In this document: positions 17,487 through 25,921 of the stretch, in pieces
How positions within the stretch are numbered: position 1 is the stretch's first letter
How the letters are laid out: each line of letters opens with the position of its first letter
Assembly: GCF_003400205.1 (NCBI RefSeq)
Contig: NZ_QUQV01000011.1
Location: 1 to 64,000 of the forward strand
Length of the DNA: 64,000 nt
DNA from: Bacillus sp. HNG
Lineage (GTDB): Bacteria; Bacillota; Bacilli; Bacillales; Bacillaceae_L
Direction of reading: 5' to 3'
The notes under the pieces: generated by a model
The model's input: only the letters and a program-made list of their open reading frames with translations
Told to the model about the DNA's origin: nothing
The model's database searches: none
Position numbers and translations under genes: made by a program

Positions 17487-18761
17487 TTACTTCAGGTTAT
17501 CCCATGTTTCTTGGAAACGAGCTAATAATTCATCGTAATCAATTTTTCCTGCTGCATATTCTTGGATGGCTGCTGCTTTCTCCATGTTTGCCCCATCTGG
17601 CCATCTGAACCAAGTCCACGGAATGGTTTTGTCATCCTTGGAATATTCCAGGATTGAGAGGCCAAGATCACCTAATCCTGTCGGTTCGATGTTATCAAAT
17701 GCAGGGATAAACGCGAATTCTTCTGTAATATATCGTTTACCAGTTTCGGATGACACCATCCAATTTAAGAAATCTTTAGCTTCTTGCAGATGCTTCGAAT
17801 TTTTATTCAATACCCAGTTGTTCGGAACCCCTACTGGCAGACGATTTGCTGTGGCTTCATCATCCGTCATTGCAATTGGAAGGAAGCCCATATTGATGTC
17901 AGAATTAATTTCATAAATCATGTTTTCTGTCCAGTTTCCTTGTTGAAGCATAGCCGTTTCACCAGAAGCAAATAATGTAACTTGAGTGTTATAATCGGTT
18001 GTCAGTGGATTATCATTTGCATATTTTAACTCTAAATCTAATACATTCTTAAAATCTTTAAAATGCTGATTACCCACAATTTTTTCTGTTCCAGCATAAA
18101 GTCCTTCGATAAATTTCACCGGATCATCCTGCTGTGCAAACGGAATATTAAGTAAATGTTGCCCAATGACCCACCATTCTCCATAACCAGCTGAGAAAGG
18201 TGTAATTCCAGCTGCTTCAAGTTTTTCTGCAGCTTCTTGTAGCTCTGCGAATGTTTTTGGAGCTTCTTTAATGCCAGCTTTTTCAAATAAATCCTTGTTA
18301 TATACAAATCCATACCCTTCTAAGTTAACAGGCATCCCATAAAGCTTACCATCTGTATCTGTCATTGGAACTTTACCAATTGGCAACACATGCTCTACCC
18401 ATGGCTCACCAGAAAGATCAGCTAAGCGTTCTTTCCAAAGCTCTAACTCCTTAAATCCACCATTGTTAAAAATATCTGGTTCGTCACCTGAAGCAAATTT
18501 CGCTTTTAATGCTGCACCGTAATCAGCACCACCACCAACAGTTTCAAGCTTAATCTTGATGTTTGGATGTTCTTCCTCATACTCATCAATCATCGCTTGA
18601 AGCTGATCAGCAATCTCAACCTTGAACTGCATCAAGTTTAGCGTAACGGTTTCCCCATCAGTGCCTCCATCTCCCTTGCCACCTGTCTTTTCCTTATCCG
18701 AACAGGCGCCAAGGATAGTTAAGAACAAAACCATTGTGAACAAAAGCAATTTGCGTTTCAT
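17487..18761 (-). CDS. ABC transporter sugar-binding lipoprotein
   Basis: A 424-residue family-1 solute-binding protein. The signal peptide ends in lipobox LGAC (Cys at about residue 20), followed by a Gly/Asp/Lys linker and a two-lobed domain with the typical VTLNLMQFKVE start, QGNWTENM and a C-terminal QETWDNL. It captures an oligosaccharide or glycoside outside the membrane and delivers it to the two permeases encoded upstream. No matching ATPase is in the operon; in Bacillus MsmX often serves several such importers. Confidence 0.93.
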   Translation of the reverse strand: MKRKLLLFTMVLFLTILGACSDKEKTGGKGDGGTDGETVTLNLMQFKVEIADQLQAMIDEYEEEHPNIKIKLETVGGGADYGAALKAKFASGDEPDIFNNGGFKELELWKERLADLSGEPWVEHVLPIGKVPMTDTDGKLYGMPVNLEGYGFVYNKDLFEKAGIKEAPKTFAELQEAAEKLEAAGITPFSAGYGEWWVIGQHLLNIPFAQQDDPVKFIEGLYAGTEKIVGNQHFKDFKNVLDLELKYANDNPLTTDYNTQVTLFASGETAMLQQGNWTENMIYEINSDINMGFLPIAMTDDEATANRLPVGVPNNWVLNKNSKHLQEAKDFLNWMVSSETGKRYITEEFAFIPAFDNIEPTGLGDLGLSILEYSKDDKTIPWTWFRWPDGANMEKAAAIQEYAAGKIDYDELLARFQETWDNLK

Positions 18762-18818
18762 TAATCTGTTTCCCCCTTTATCATGTGAATTTTTATATTA
18801 TACAAAAACGTATAACCA

Positions 18819-19646
18819 CTATTTAATCGATCCTGAAGCAATTCCCTTGATAATATGTCTTTGTAAAAACAGGAAGAAGATGATGATGGGTGTGATCCCA
18901 AGAACAAGCGCTGCTAATCCCATATCCCATTGTTTTGTATACTGAGCAAAGAATGAGCTTGTCGCTAAAGGAATCGTCCGCAGCTCTGCATCTGTTAAAA
19001 CAAGCAAAGGCAATAAGTAATCATTCCAAATCCATAAGGTATTTAGAATAATGACCGTCACGGTAATGGGTTTTAATAACGGAAATACAATTCTCCAAAA
19101 CACACCAAACTGCGAACAGCCATCTATTCGTGCAGATTCCTCAATTTCAATTGGCACCGTCTTCACAAATCCGTGAAAAAGGAATAAGGACAATGGAACA
19201 CCAAACCCAAAATACATGATCACCAAACCTGGAATGCTATTGACGATTCCCAACATCCCGCCAAGCTTCATCAACGGAATCATAACTGACTGGAAGGGAA
19301 TCACCATTGCTGCTACAAAAAAGATAAACAAGAAATTACTAAGCTTTCCACCCGTTCTGACCAACTTCCATGCGGCCATCGAACTAATCACAACAATTCC
19401 AATATTACTAGCTACCGTAATAATCAATGAATTCCAAAACGCTCGTGGAAAATGAATGATATCCCATACCTTCACAAAATTCGCAAATAGAAATTCCTTT
19501 GGCCAGGCAGCCGCATCTATTAAAATCTCAGAAAAAGCTTTCATTGAATTAATGAAGACAAAGTAAAAAGGGATGAGAAAAATGAGCCCTAGCACAATTC
19601 CAACAATCTCTAGAAGAAAGGTCTTCTTTGTGTACCTTTGGTTCAT
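18819..19646 (-). CDS. Carbohydrate ABC transporter permease (MalG type)
   Basis: A 275-residue permease with six hydrophobic segments and the EAA loop ESARIDGCSQFGVFWRIVFPL before the last membrane helices. It is the usual length of MalG/AraQ-type proteins. The ATG overlaps the stop of the MalF-type permease by one base, so the two are translationally coupled. It forms the membrane channel together with that protein. Confidence 0.93.
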   Translation of the reverse strand: MNQRYTKKTFLLEIVGIVLGLIFLIPFYFVFINSMKAFSEILIDAAAWPKEFLFANFVKVWDIIHFPRAFWNSLIITVASNIGIVVISSMAAWKLVRTGGKLSNFLFIFFVAAMVIPFQSVMIPLMKLGGMLGIVNSIPGLVIMYFGFGVPLSLFLFHGFVKTVPIEIEESARIDGCSQFGVFWRIVFPLLKPITVTVIILNTLWIWNDYLLPLLVLTDAELRTIPLATSSFFAQYTKQWDMGLAALVLGITPIIIFFLFLQRHIIKGIASGSIK

Positions 19647-20587
19647 TATGCCTCAACCTCCTTTTTCTTCGTCATCACGACTTGAACAGTCGTAAAGACC
19701 GCTACAATCACAAAGAATAAGACCGCTTTAGCAGTACCTAGACCGAAGTTGTTATACTGAAAGGCTTCCCGATATATATTAATGGCGACAGATTCTGTTG
19801 AGTTAAACGGTCCCCCGTTCGTCAACGAGATATTAATATCGAAAATCTTAAAAGCCATCGATATCGTCAAAAAGAAACAAATCGTAAACGCAGGCAGAAT
19901 TAACGGCACCATAATTTTTGTTAAGACATTCCAATTCGAAGCCCCATCAATTCTAGCAGCCTCTACTAAGGATTGATCCACTCCCTGCAAAGCAGCGATA
20001 TAAATCACCATCATATACCCTGCCGTTTGCCAAGCGAATACAATCACGATTCCCCAAAAGGCAGTAGCCTCATCACCTAACCATGCGAGCTTAAAAATAC
20101 CAATATCAGTATATTTCCCTACCGATGCGAACCCCTTCACAAAGATGAACTGCCAGATAAACCCGAGCAAGAGACCACCAATGACATTCGGCATAAAAAA
20201 GACGGTTCGTAGAATATTTCTTGTCTTTAAGGCTCCATTTAGCAATAACGCCAATCCGAATCCTAACAAATTACTGATGATAACAGCTGCAAACATAAAC
20301 CTTGTTGTAAACCAGAAGGAATTGAAAAACTTGGAATCGTTGGTAAAAATCTTTTTATAGTTTTCAAATCCAACCCATTCCACCGCTGCGCTAATCCCAT
20401 TCCAGGATGTAAATGAATAATAGATCCCCATCAAAAACGGGATAATTTGAATCACCACAAAAAACAGTAATGCAGGTCCAACAAAAGCAGCATAGGTTAA
20501 CACGTTTTTCCATTTAATTTTTCGTTTTGGTCTAAGTTCTGGTTTTCGGCTCAGTTTACCTTCATTTACTGCTGTCTTCGCCTCCAT
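19646..20587 (-). CDS. Carbohydrate ABC transporter permease (MalF type)
   Basis: A 313-residue permease with six hydrophobic segments and the EAA loop EAARIDGASNWNVLTKIMVPL. It has a cytoplasmic N-terminal extension rich in Arg/Lys, common in MalF/LacF-type proteins. It is the first gene of the operon, with GGGGGTGG five bases before the ATG and a CRE box between the -10 and the ribosome-binding site. Confidence 0.93.
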   Translation of the reverse strand: MEAKTAVNEGKLSRKPELRPKRKIKWKNVLTYAAFVGPALLFFVVIQIIPFLMGIYYSFTSWNGISAAVEWVGFENYKKIFTNDSKFFNSFWFTTRFMFAAVIISNLLGFGLALLLNGALKTRNILRTVFFMPNVIGGLLLGFIWQFIFVKGFASVGKYTDIGIFKLAWLGDEATAFWGIVIVFAWQTAGYMMVIYIAALQGVDQSLVEAARIDGASNWNVLTKIMVPLILPAFTICFFLTISMAFKIFDINISLTNGGPFNSTESVAINIYREAFQYNNFGLGTAKAVLFFVIVAVFTTVQVVMTKKKEVEA

Positions 20588-20606
20588 TTACACCACCCCC
20601 TTATTT

Positions 20607-20630
20607 ATGAAACCGTTTTCTTTTATTATA
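20607..20630 (-). promoter_or_regulatory. Promoter -10 and CcpA CRE of glycoside operon
   Basis: ATGAAACCGTTTTCT (20607-20621) fits the CRE consensus WTGNAANCGNWNNCW at every fixed position. Read on the minus strand it lies just after TATAAT (complement of 20625-20630). The -35 is poor, which fits activation by the YesN-type regulator and repression by CcpA binding at the start site. Confidence 0.75.
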
Positions 20631-20640
20631 GCTGGTCGAA

Positions 20641-20944
20641 AATCAGAATACAGGAAACAATATTGACGGATAGGGGGTACTAAATTGACCTCGTTATGTC
20701 TTTTGGACTATTTTCTATTCCGTGAAAGTGAATCGGTTGAGGGTAAAACTAGAAATGGTTCGGGGATTTCCTAAGCCGAAAAAGGGGTGCGATGCAACGT
20801 GACAGGTTAGAAAAATAAGATCGGAATTGCATTCTGGATTGAGTTATTAATTGCTCAGCCAATAGCAAGATTTGTAATAAAAAATTACATGCTGGTCAGA
20901 CTCGTATAGCAGAAAATGCTTATTAATCAGTATAAAAAAGTAAA
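20641..20944. other. Intergenic region with no gene seen
   Basis: About 300 bp upstream of the glycoside operon promoter. I find no frame with a ribosome-binding site and no recognised RNA. It probably contains upstream activator sites for the operon. Confidence 0.4.
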
Positions 20945-20983
20945 AAAAAACATTATTCCAAAGCGGAAAAATGTTTTTTATTT
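20945..20983. terminator. Bidirectional terminator
   Basis: A stem AACATTATTCC / GGAAAAATGTT is flanked by A-run and T-run on both sides. It lies about 37 bp past the DeoR gene on the minus strand. Confidence 0.7.
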
Positions 20984-21019
20984 AGTCAAATTAGTCAATG
21001 ATAAATCTAAGTCGGTTTA

Positions 21020-21763
21020 TTAAATAGCTACATGGATAATCTCGATGTCCCACTGTTCATATTGGTTTATTGTAGATTGAGGAACTCCATCTTCTACTAT
21101 TAAATAATCCAAATCTGAAAGAGAACCAACGGAGTAATTAGAAATTGTATTTAGTTTATTTGTGGTTAAGAGTATAGCAACCTTCCTTGAACTCCTTATC
21201 ATTTGTTTTTTAACCAGTGATTCTTCAAAGTTTGGTACACTAATGCCGAATTCTGGATGAAGCGAATAGGTGCCTAAAAAACATAAATCTGCTTTTATGT
21301 CCACTAAAGTGTCTATCACTGTTGTTCCAATGTTTACAAGTGAATCCTTTAAAAATTTCCCACCCAGCATCATGATGTCTAAGTTTGGATGATTTGACAA
21401 TTCAACACAGATTACAGGACTATTTGTGATGATGGTAGCATGCAGGTCTAAGGGGATTTCTTTCGCCAACTGAAGGTTCGTTGTACTTCCATCTATTAGT
21501 ATGACTTTTCCTTGTTTTATTAATTCCTTACCTGTTCTGGCTAATAACCTTTTTTGTTCTAGTGATTCTTCTTGTCTATCGGAAAATAAAAGAGACATTG
21601 AATTAACAGGGAAAGCCCCCCCATGAACGCGTAGGATTAATCCTTTAGCATCCATCTCTCTTAAATCTCGTCTAACAGTGTCCTCTGAAACATTTAATTT
21701 ATGGCTTAAATCTTTAGCGAAGCGTGGGCGAACTTGGATGCTTTCGGTGACAGAATCCCGCAT
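21020..21763 (-). CDS. DeoR/GlpR family transcriptional regulator, N-terminus unusual
   Basis: A 247-residue DeoR-family repressor. The helix-turn-helix (AKDLSHKLNVSEDTVRRDL) is present and followed by the GGAFP turn and a DeoRC sensor domain with GSTTNLQLAKEI and LCFLGTYSLHPEFG, which normally bind a sugar phosphate. Compared with the family it lacks the first roughly 10-12 residues (the basic segment ahead of the first helix). The ATG has no proper Shine-Dalgarno site, and the preceding codons belong to another frame. It may be 5'-truncated by a deletion, or may use a poor start. Confidence 0.75.
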   Translation of the reverse strand: MRDSVTESIQVRPRFAKDLSHKLNVSEDTVRRDLREMDAKGLILRVHGGAFPVNSMSLLFSDRQEESLEQKRLLARTGKELIKQGKVILIDGSTTNLQLAKEIPLDLHATIITNSPVICVELSNHPNLDIMMLGGKFLKDSLVNIGTTVIDTLVDIKADLCFLGTYSLHPEFGISVPNFEESLVKKQMIRSSRKVAILLTTNKLNTISNYSVGSLSDLDYLIVEDGVPQSTINQYEQWDIEIIHVAI

Positions 21764-21880
21764 CCCCGTTTGCCCGTGCCTCGGTTATGCCTTCGATAAT
21801 TTCGTTAATCAATGTTTTCAACGGTGCATTCTCCTACATTCCCCTTCACGGACTCTAAGATTGGAACGTCAGGAAAATGA
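21764..21880 (-). other. Out-of-frame coding remnants between DeoR and GerPC-like genes
   Basis: A GGAG-preceded TTG opens a frame beginning MKTLINEIIEGITEARANGD that runs out of frame into the DeoR gene and stops after about 35 codons. Overlapping its start, another frame ends with GNVGECTVENID and TAA. Both look like pieces of real genes. This suggests a deletion junction that removed most of one gene and the 5' end of the DeoR gene. Confidence 0.35.
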
Positions 21881-22645
21881 CTAATCTTCTTCTATAAAAA
21901 TCTCAGTCCCCTCCTCGTTCATTTCGACTTTTATTCCACCATTTTCTTCCTCATTTGTATTGGCCTGTTCCGTTGGCTCATCACTCTTCTGTTCGTCGTT
22001 CTTTCCTTTTTTAAAATCATTCATGGTCGATAAAAAGTCCTCCGCTAATTCTGAGGGGATGATTCCCGTTCCATATGTAGCGCCAACATTTAAGCTCCCA
22101 CTTAAATCCCTTACCCCAAGGTGAGCGATATTATTATTCAGTTCATATTTATCAATTAGCATTCGTTCAACCTTTATATCCTGATAAACAATAGGGAGAT
22201 CGTTTGATTTCGATTGACCACCTAATGCTTTCTTGATTTCATGAAATTCCTTAAGGATCTGTTTATTTTCAGATTCACATTGTTTGATTCGTTCTTTTAG
22301 GCTAGTCATGTCATTGCTAAGGGTATGTAACTGTTCCTTTAGTTTGTCCATTTCGTAAAACCACTGAGCGGTCATTCTTTTTTCCACAGTGGCAATGATT
22401 TTCGCTTCAAAATCATCAGGTATGCTCTGAAACTGCTTTTCCTTTTTCCCCTTTGTTGCAGAGTTCTCTAACGCATTCATGGTGGAAATGGCAAGAAAGT
22501 TGCTTTCCATTTTCAAGAATCGCTTCATTGTCACTTCAAGCGTATTGATTCTCTTAAACTCCACTTCAAGCTTTGCAATCCTCTTTTCTAAAGCGTCTCG
22601 ATCATTATCATTATGAGAATTTCTTTTAAAAGACAACTTTATCAT
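21881..22645 (-). CDS. GerPC-like spore protein (putative)
   Basis: A 254-residue protein. A predicted coiled coil covers about residues 15-140 (heptads with many Glu/Lys), then a conserved-looking domain (VYQDIKVERMLIDKYELN followed by IAHLGVRDLSGSLNVGATYG) and an acidic Glu-rich tail. The middle domain resembles the GerPC pattern in which an LGI-dL-GtLNiG strand follows the coiled coil. Start ATG 22645 with GAGG six bases upstream. It is the last gene of a cluster with two GerPA/PF-like and two Hsp20-like genes, so a spore-coat role is inferred. The family call is tentative. Confidence 0.6.
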   Translation of the reverse strand: MIKLSFKRNSHNDNDRDALEKRIAKLEVEFKRINTLEVTMKRFLKMESNFLAISTMNALENSATKGKKEKQFQSIPDDFEAKIIATVEKRMTAQWFYEMDKLKEQLHTLSNDMTSLKERIKQCESENKQILKEFHEIKKALGGQSKSNDLPIVYQDIKVERMLIDKYELNNNIAHLGVRDLSGSLNVGATYGTGIIPSELAEDFLSTMNDFKKGKNDEQKSDEPTEQANTNEEENGGIKVEMNEEGTEIFIEED

Positions 22646-22683
22646 CACCACCCTCTACCATTTATTCAACAATCAATAATTGT

Positions 22684-23157
22684 CTATTCGATTATGACAA
22701 ACTCCTCTGGCTCTACCTTTTTGTGATAGGTGATCACGAGGAGTCCATGGTTAAATCTGGCTCTTATTGGATTGCCATCTGTTGGTTCTGGAAGCTCAAT
22801 CGTGCGCTCGAATTCGCCATATACTCGCTCGTTTTTCAAGGCTGTTTCTGGTTTAAATGGCAATCTTGATATTCCTTTTATGGTTAGTTTTGATCCAATG
22901 ACTTTTAACTGGATGTCTCTTTTATCAATACCAGGGATTTCGATTAAGATGACAATTTGAGAGTCTAGCATGAAGATATCTATTGGAGGATATTCCATTG
23001 ATTCTGCCGAACGACTTGCTTGGTGTTGATTTTGTTCCGACTTCATATCCTGCATAAATTTCCTTGCAGATTCCTTATCAAATACCTGGTTCCAAAAATC
23101 ACCCGCTTGATATTTCTGGGCAACCTCCATCCACTGCTTGAGCTTTTCAAAATCCAC
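22684..23157 (-). CDS. Hsp20/alpha-crystallin family protein
   Basis: A 157-residue small heat-shock-type protein. The N-terminal arm is Gln/Glu-rich, and the alpha-crystallin domain runs from IDIFMLDSQIVILIEIPGID to GLLVITYHKKVEP. The diagnostic G-x-L motif is present as HGLLVIT. The short C-terminal tail lacks a clear IxI motif. The start is GTG at 23155-23157, seven bases after GGGGAGGG. Bacillus spore coats contain Hsp20 relatives (CotM, CotP), which fits the GerP-like neighbours. Confidence 0.85.
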   Translation of the reverse strand: MDFEKLKQWMEVAQKYQAGDFWNQVFDKESARKFMQDMKSEQNQHQASRSAESMEYPPIDIFMLDSQIVILIEIPGIDKRDIQLKVIGSKLTIKGISRLPFKPETALKNERVYGEFERTIELPEPTDGNPIRARFNHGLLVITYHKKVEPEEFVIIE

Positions 23158-23307
23158 GATGCTTCCCTCCCCTCGTAATTCATTTGACAAGCTAAATATT
23201 ATTGCCTTCTATTACTAATCATATTGTTCGATTAGCGTTTCATTCCTGTGAATTCGTTACAGCATCCCTGATTTACCTATTATCTAAGGAACAAGACGCC
23301 CATCCGC

Positions 23308-23817
23308 TCATTCAATGGGAGGGACGTCTATTTGTGTATATTGCATATCGGTTGCCTTAGGTAGTTTGATTTGAAGATATTCATCTTTAAAGGTGGTAAT
23401 AGCTCCTTTTTTCTTGACAATCTCAGGCAGGGCGAACACATGATAACTTTCTTCATTCGGGTACCCCTCAATGATGATTTGGTTGGATGTATGAAAAATT
23501 TTTAAGTTCGATAATTTTGATGAATCCTTTATTCTAAACTTTACATACACGTGATCAAGAGAATCAAATATCGAAGGAGTTAGTTCACTTGAATTCGCTT
23601 GGTCGGGTATAGTAATTTCTCCATCTTCACTTACCTGGTTCTCATGAAATGCACGATTTAAAACAGAAGCATTATTTTGAAAATAATCCAGGGAAGTGGA
23701 CATTGATTTTGAAATCGACTCTTGAACAAATTTTTCAATGCTCGAAGACTCTGTTGACTGTTTCATCAACTGCTGCATGATATCATTAAATGGAAAGAGG
23801 GATTTAAAGGGGAACAT
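23308..23817 (-). CDS. Hsp20-like protein of spore cluster
   Basis: A 169-residue protein with a poorly conserved N-terminal 80 residues (FPFNDIMQQLMKQSTES) and a degenerate alpha-crystallin sheet domain: VYVKFRIKD, NQIIIEGYP, and a final DEYLQIKLPKA in place of the usual G-x-L strand. It probably adopts the Hsp20 fold without clear chaperone signatures. The stop is close to a hairpin (about 23298-23333) that could separate it from the next Hsp20 gene. Start ATG with GGAGG upstream. Confidence 0.65.
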   Translation of the reverse strand: MFPFKSLFPFNDIMQQLMKQSTESSSIEKFVQESISKSMSTSLDYFQNNASVLNRAFHENQVSEDGEITIPDQANSSELTPSIFDSLDHVYVKFRIKDSSKLSNLKIFHTSNQIIIEGYPNEESYHVFALPEIVKKKGAITTFKDEYLQIKLPKATDMQYTQIDVPPIE

Positions 23818-23840
23818 TTGATAACCTCCTTATACTCAAA

Positions 23841-24083
23841 CTAAAATTGATTCGAAACAGGGAAAGATGGATTAAAGATTTGGTCTTGATCTGTAACATC
23901 TGTATCTAAATAACCTTCTGCAATCCAAGATGAATTTGGTGAAATATCACCTAAAGAAAAGCTTAAACCTACATTTTTTGAATTGGCGGTGTGGCTGTTA
24001 TGAACCGTTCCACCAATATCAAAATTCGCGTTTTGACTCATGTTGTTCGTCTTTATATTAAAAATATTAATCATATAGGGCAT
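23841..24083 (-). CDS. GerPA/GerPF-like spore germination protein B
   Basis: An 80-residue protein paralogous to the upstream gene product (same length, shared INI, HTANSK, GD-SP and D-DQDQI positions). It belongs to the GerPA/GerPF type of small coat proteins needed in Bacillus for nutrient germinants to pass the spore coat. The start is ATG at 24081-24083 because AAAGGA precedes it; the longer frame upstream has no site. It is the second gene of the sigma-K-like transcription unit. Confidence 0.8.
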   Translation of the reverse strand: MPYMINIFNIKTNNMSQNANFDIGGTVHNSHTANSKNVGLSFSLGDISPNSSWIAEGYLDTDVTDQDQIFNPSFPVSNQF

Positions 24084-24146
24084 CTTATTTAGTCCTTTCT
24101 CTTTGTCATTATCCTTTATCAAAATCGCCTTGGTATTAAAAAGCAA

Positions 24147-24389
24147 TCAATCCTGAGTGGCATTCACAACTGCTGGGTTTCCGATATCGCCTTGATCATT
24201 TAAATCTGGATCAATAAACACGTTCTCCATCCCTGCAGAAGTTGGTGAAAGATCTCCATAGGATGAATTTTCCCCTTGGGACTTAGAGTTTGCTGTGTGA
24301 GCATTATGAAAGGATTCACCAATATTCACTGAACCGTTATTCGAAATGCTATTTACTTTCATGCTATAAATATTGATATGAGTTGGCAT
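24147..24389 (-). CDS. GerPA/GerPF-like spore germination protein A
   Basis: An 80-residue protein starting MPTHINIYSMKVNS, with the GerPA/PF pattern: short beta strands, NIGESFHNAHTANSK, GDLSP and an acidic DPDLNDQGDIGNP tail. The start is ATG at 24387-24389, directly after GGGGGAGG. An ATG seven codons earlier lies at about the predicted transcription start and cannot be used. It is the first gene of the spore cluster. Confidence 0.85.
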   Translation of the reverse strand: MPTHINIYSMKVNSISNNGSVNIGESFHNAHTANSKSQGENSSYGDLSPTSAGMENVFIDPDLNDQGDIGNPAVVNATQD

Positions 24390-24417
24390 ATTGATTACCT
24401 CCCCCTTCATGTTCTTT

Positions 24418-24446
24418 TATCTTATGCAATAGGCATGCAGGCTGTT
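24418..24446 (-). promoter_or_regulatory. Sigma-K-type promoter of the GerP-like cluster
   Basis: On the minus strand AACA, a 16-base spacer and CATAAGATA match the sigma-K consensus (mACm, N16, CATAnnnTA) at every fixed position. The start of transcription would fall about 20 bases upstream of the first GerP-like ATG. The gerP operon of B. subtilis is also sigma-K dependent. Confidence 0.75.
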
Positions 24447-24473
24447 ATCCCTAATTTGAACTTGTAACAATTA

Positions 24474-24515
24474 CACAAAAAAATAAGCACATTTCCATTC
24501 AATAGAAATGTGCTT
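24474..24515 (-). terminator. Terminator of the symporter gene
   Basis: On the minus strand an 11-base perfect stem (AAGCACATTTC / GAAATGTGCTT) is followed by a T-rich tail (ATTTTTTTG), 13 bp after the stop codon. Confidence 0.88.
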
Positions 24516-24528
24516 ACCAGTTTTATTT

Positions 24529-25803
24529 TTATGAAGCTGAAGCTTCAGCTTCTCTTAAAGTTTCAACTTCAGCAGGAGGGTTAAATTTCCCTTCCCATTT
24601 CGCCACAACAAGGGCTGCTAATGAATTACCTACCACGTTAACCGCAGTTCGTCCCATATCTAGAATACGGTCAATACCCGCAATAAATGCTAAACCTTCA
24701 GCAGGTAAACCAATTGTACTAAATGTAGCTAATAGCACTACAAAGGAAACACCTGGTACTCCTGCCATTCCCTTAGATGTTACCATTAACACCAACATGA
24801 GGGTAATTTGATGACCAATGCTTAAGTCAATTCCGTACATTTGAGCAATAAATAAAGAAGCTATAGCTTGATATAAAACAGATCCATCCAAATTAAAGGA
24901 ATAACCTGTTGGAATAACGAAAGTCGCAATATGCTTTGGACTTCCTGCTTTCTCCATCTTGTCCATAATTTTCGGAAGGACGGTTTCCGAGCTTGCTGTT
25001 GAAAAGGCCAGGATAAGCTCTTCCTTGATCAACTTCAGTAATTTAAAAATACTGAATCCAACGAATTTAGCAAGTAAGCCTAAAACAACAATCACAAAGA
25101 AAATCATCGTTCCATATACAGTAAGGGCAAGCTTACCTAATGGAATAAGGGATGAAAAACCGTATTTCGAAATTGTTACACCGATTAATGCAAAAACACC
25201 AATTGGGGCATACTTCATAAATAAGTTCGTCACATAAAACATGGCATTTGCCATACCTTCAAAGAAACGTAATACTGGTTTTCCTTTTTCACCAATTGCA
25301 GCAATCCCTAGTCCAAAAACGACTGCAAAGAAGATAATCGCGAGCATATCGCCTTCAACCATCGCTTGAATTGGATTAGTCGGAACAATGTGAAGTAGCG
25401 TATCGGTAATCGATTTTCCTTCTTGTTCCTCTGAAGTGTGGACATAACCAGAAATGTCACTTTGCTCTAGCTTGTCCATATTTAGACCAGCACCGGGCTG
25501 AAAAACATTGGCAGCAATCAGGCCGACCGCAATCGCAACTAATGTCATACCTATAAAATAAGTAAGTGATTTAGCACCTAACTTCCCAACTGATTTTAAA
25601 TCACCGACACCTGCAATCGCAACGATGATACTCGAAAGGACAATTGGCACTACAATCATTTTAATTAAACGGATAAAAAGATCACCGAACGGCTGTAACA
25701 CACTCTGTGCTGTTGGACTTCCATAGAAAATCCCACCGACGATAATCCCTAATACAAGACCGATAAAAATTTGAGTGGCTAAACTTAATTTAAACTTTTT
25801 CAT
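24529..25803 (-). CDS. Dicarboxylate/amino acid:cation symporter (GltT/GltP-like)
   Basis: A 424-residue DAACS-family secondary transporter. Diagnostic motifs are STASSETVLPK (HP1 serine-rich loop), PTGYSFNLDGSV (TM7 NMDGT-type cation site), and AGIDRILDMGRTAVNVVGN (TM8 substrate site with Asp, Arg and Asn). These residues are typical of Na+ or H+-coupled glutamate/aspartate or C4-dicarboxylate uptake. The start has AAGGTGAGG upstream. The 5' leader contains a c-di-AMP riboswitch, tying uptake to osmotic and potassium signalling; c-di-AMP stress in B. subtilis is known to involve glutamate uptake by GltT. Confidence 0.93.
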   Translation of the reverse strand: MKKFKLSLATQIFIGLVLGIIVGGIFYGSPTAQSVLQPFGDLFIRLIKMIVVPIVLSSIIVAIAGVGDLKSVGKLGAKSLTYFIGMTLVAIAVGLIAANVFQPGAGLNMDKLEQSDISGYVHTSEEQEGKSITDTLLHIVPTNPIQAMVEGDMLAIIFFAVVFGLGIAAIGEKGKPVLRFFEGMANAMFYVTNLFMKYAPIGVFALIGVTISKYGFSSLIPLGKLALTVYGTMIFFVIVVLGLLAKFVGFSIFKLLKLIKEELILAFSTASSETVLPKIMDKMEKAGSPKHIATFVIPTGYSFNLDGSVLYQAIASLFIAQMYGIDLSIGHQITLMLVLMVTSKGMAGVPGVSFVVLLATFSTIGLPAEGLAFIAGIDRILDMGRTAVNVVGNSLAALVVAKWEGKFNPPAEVETLREAEASAS

Positions 25804-25869
25804 AAATTACCTCACCTTCTTGATGTTTTTTATATAGCTGTATTGCTTAGGCAAGGGAAACAAATGAAT

Positions 25870-25918
25870 ACGATAATTTACCCAAATAACGGCTATTGCC
25901 GACTTATGATGCTATCGT
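25870..25918 (-). terminator. Expression-platform hairpin of the riboswitch
   Basis: Between aptamer and gene, ACGATA and TATCGT pair around an inner CGGC-AATA-GCCG hairpin. On the minus strand this is followed by ATTCATTTGTTT. It could act as the riboswitch-controlled terminator; the outer stem begins only a few bases past the aptamer P1 strand. Confidence 0.5.
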
Positions 25919-25921
25919 TCT

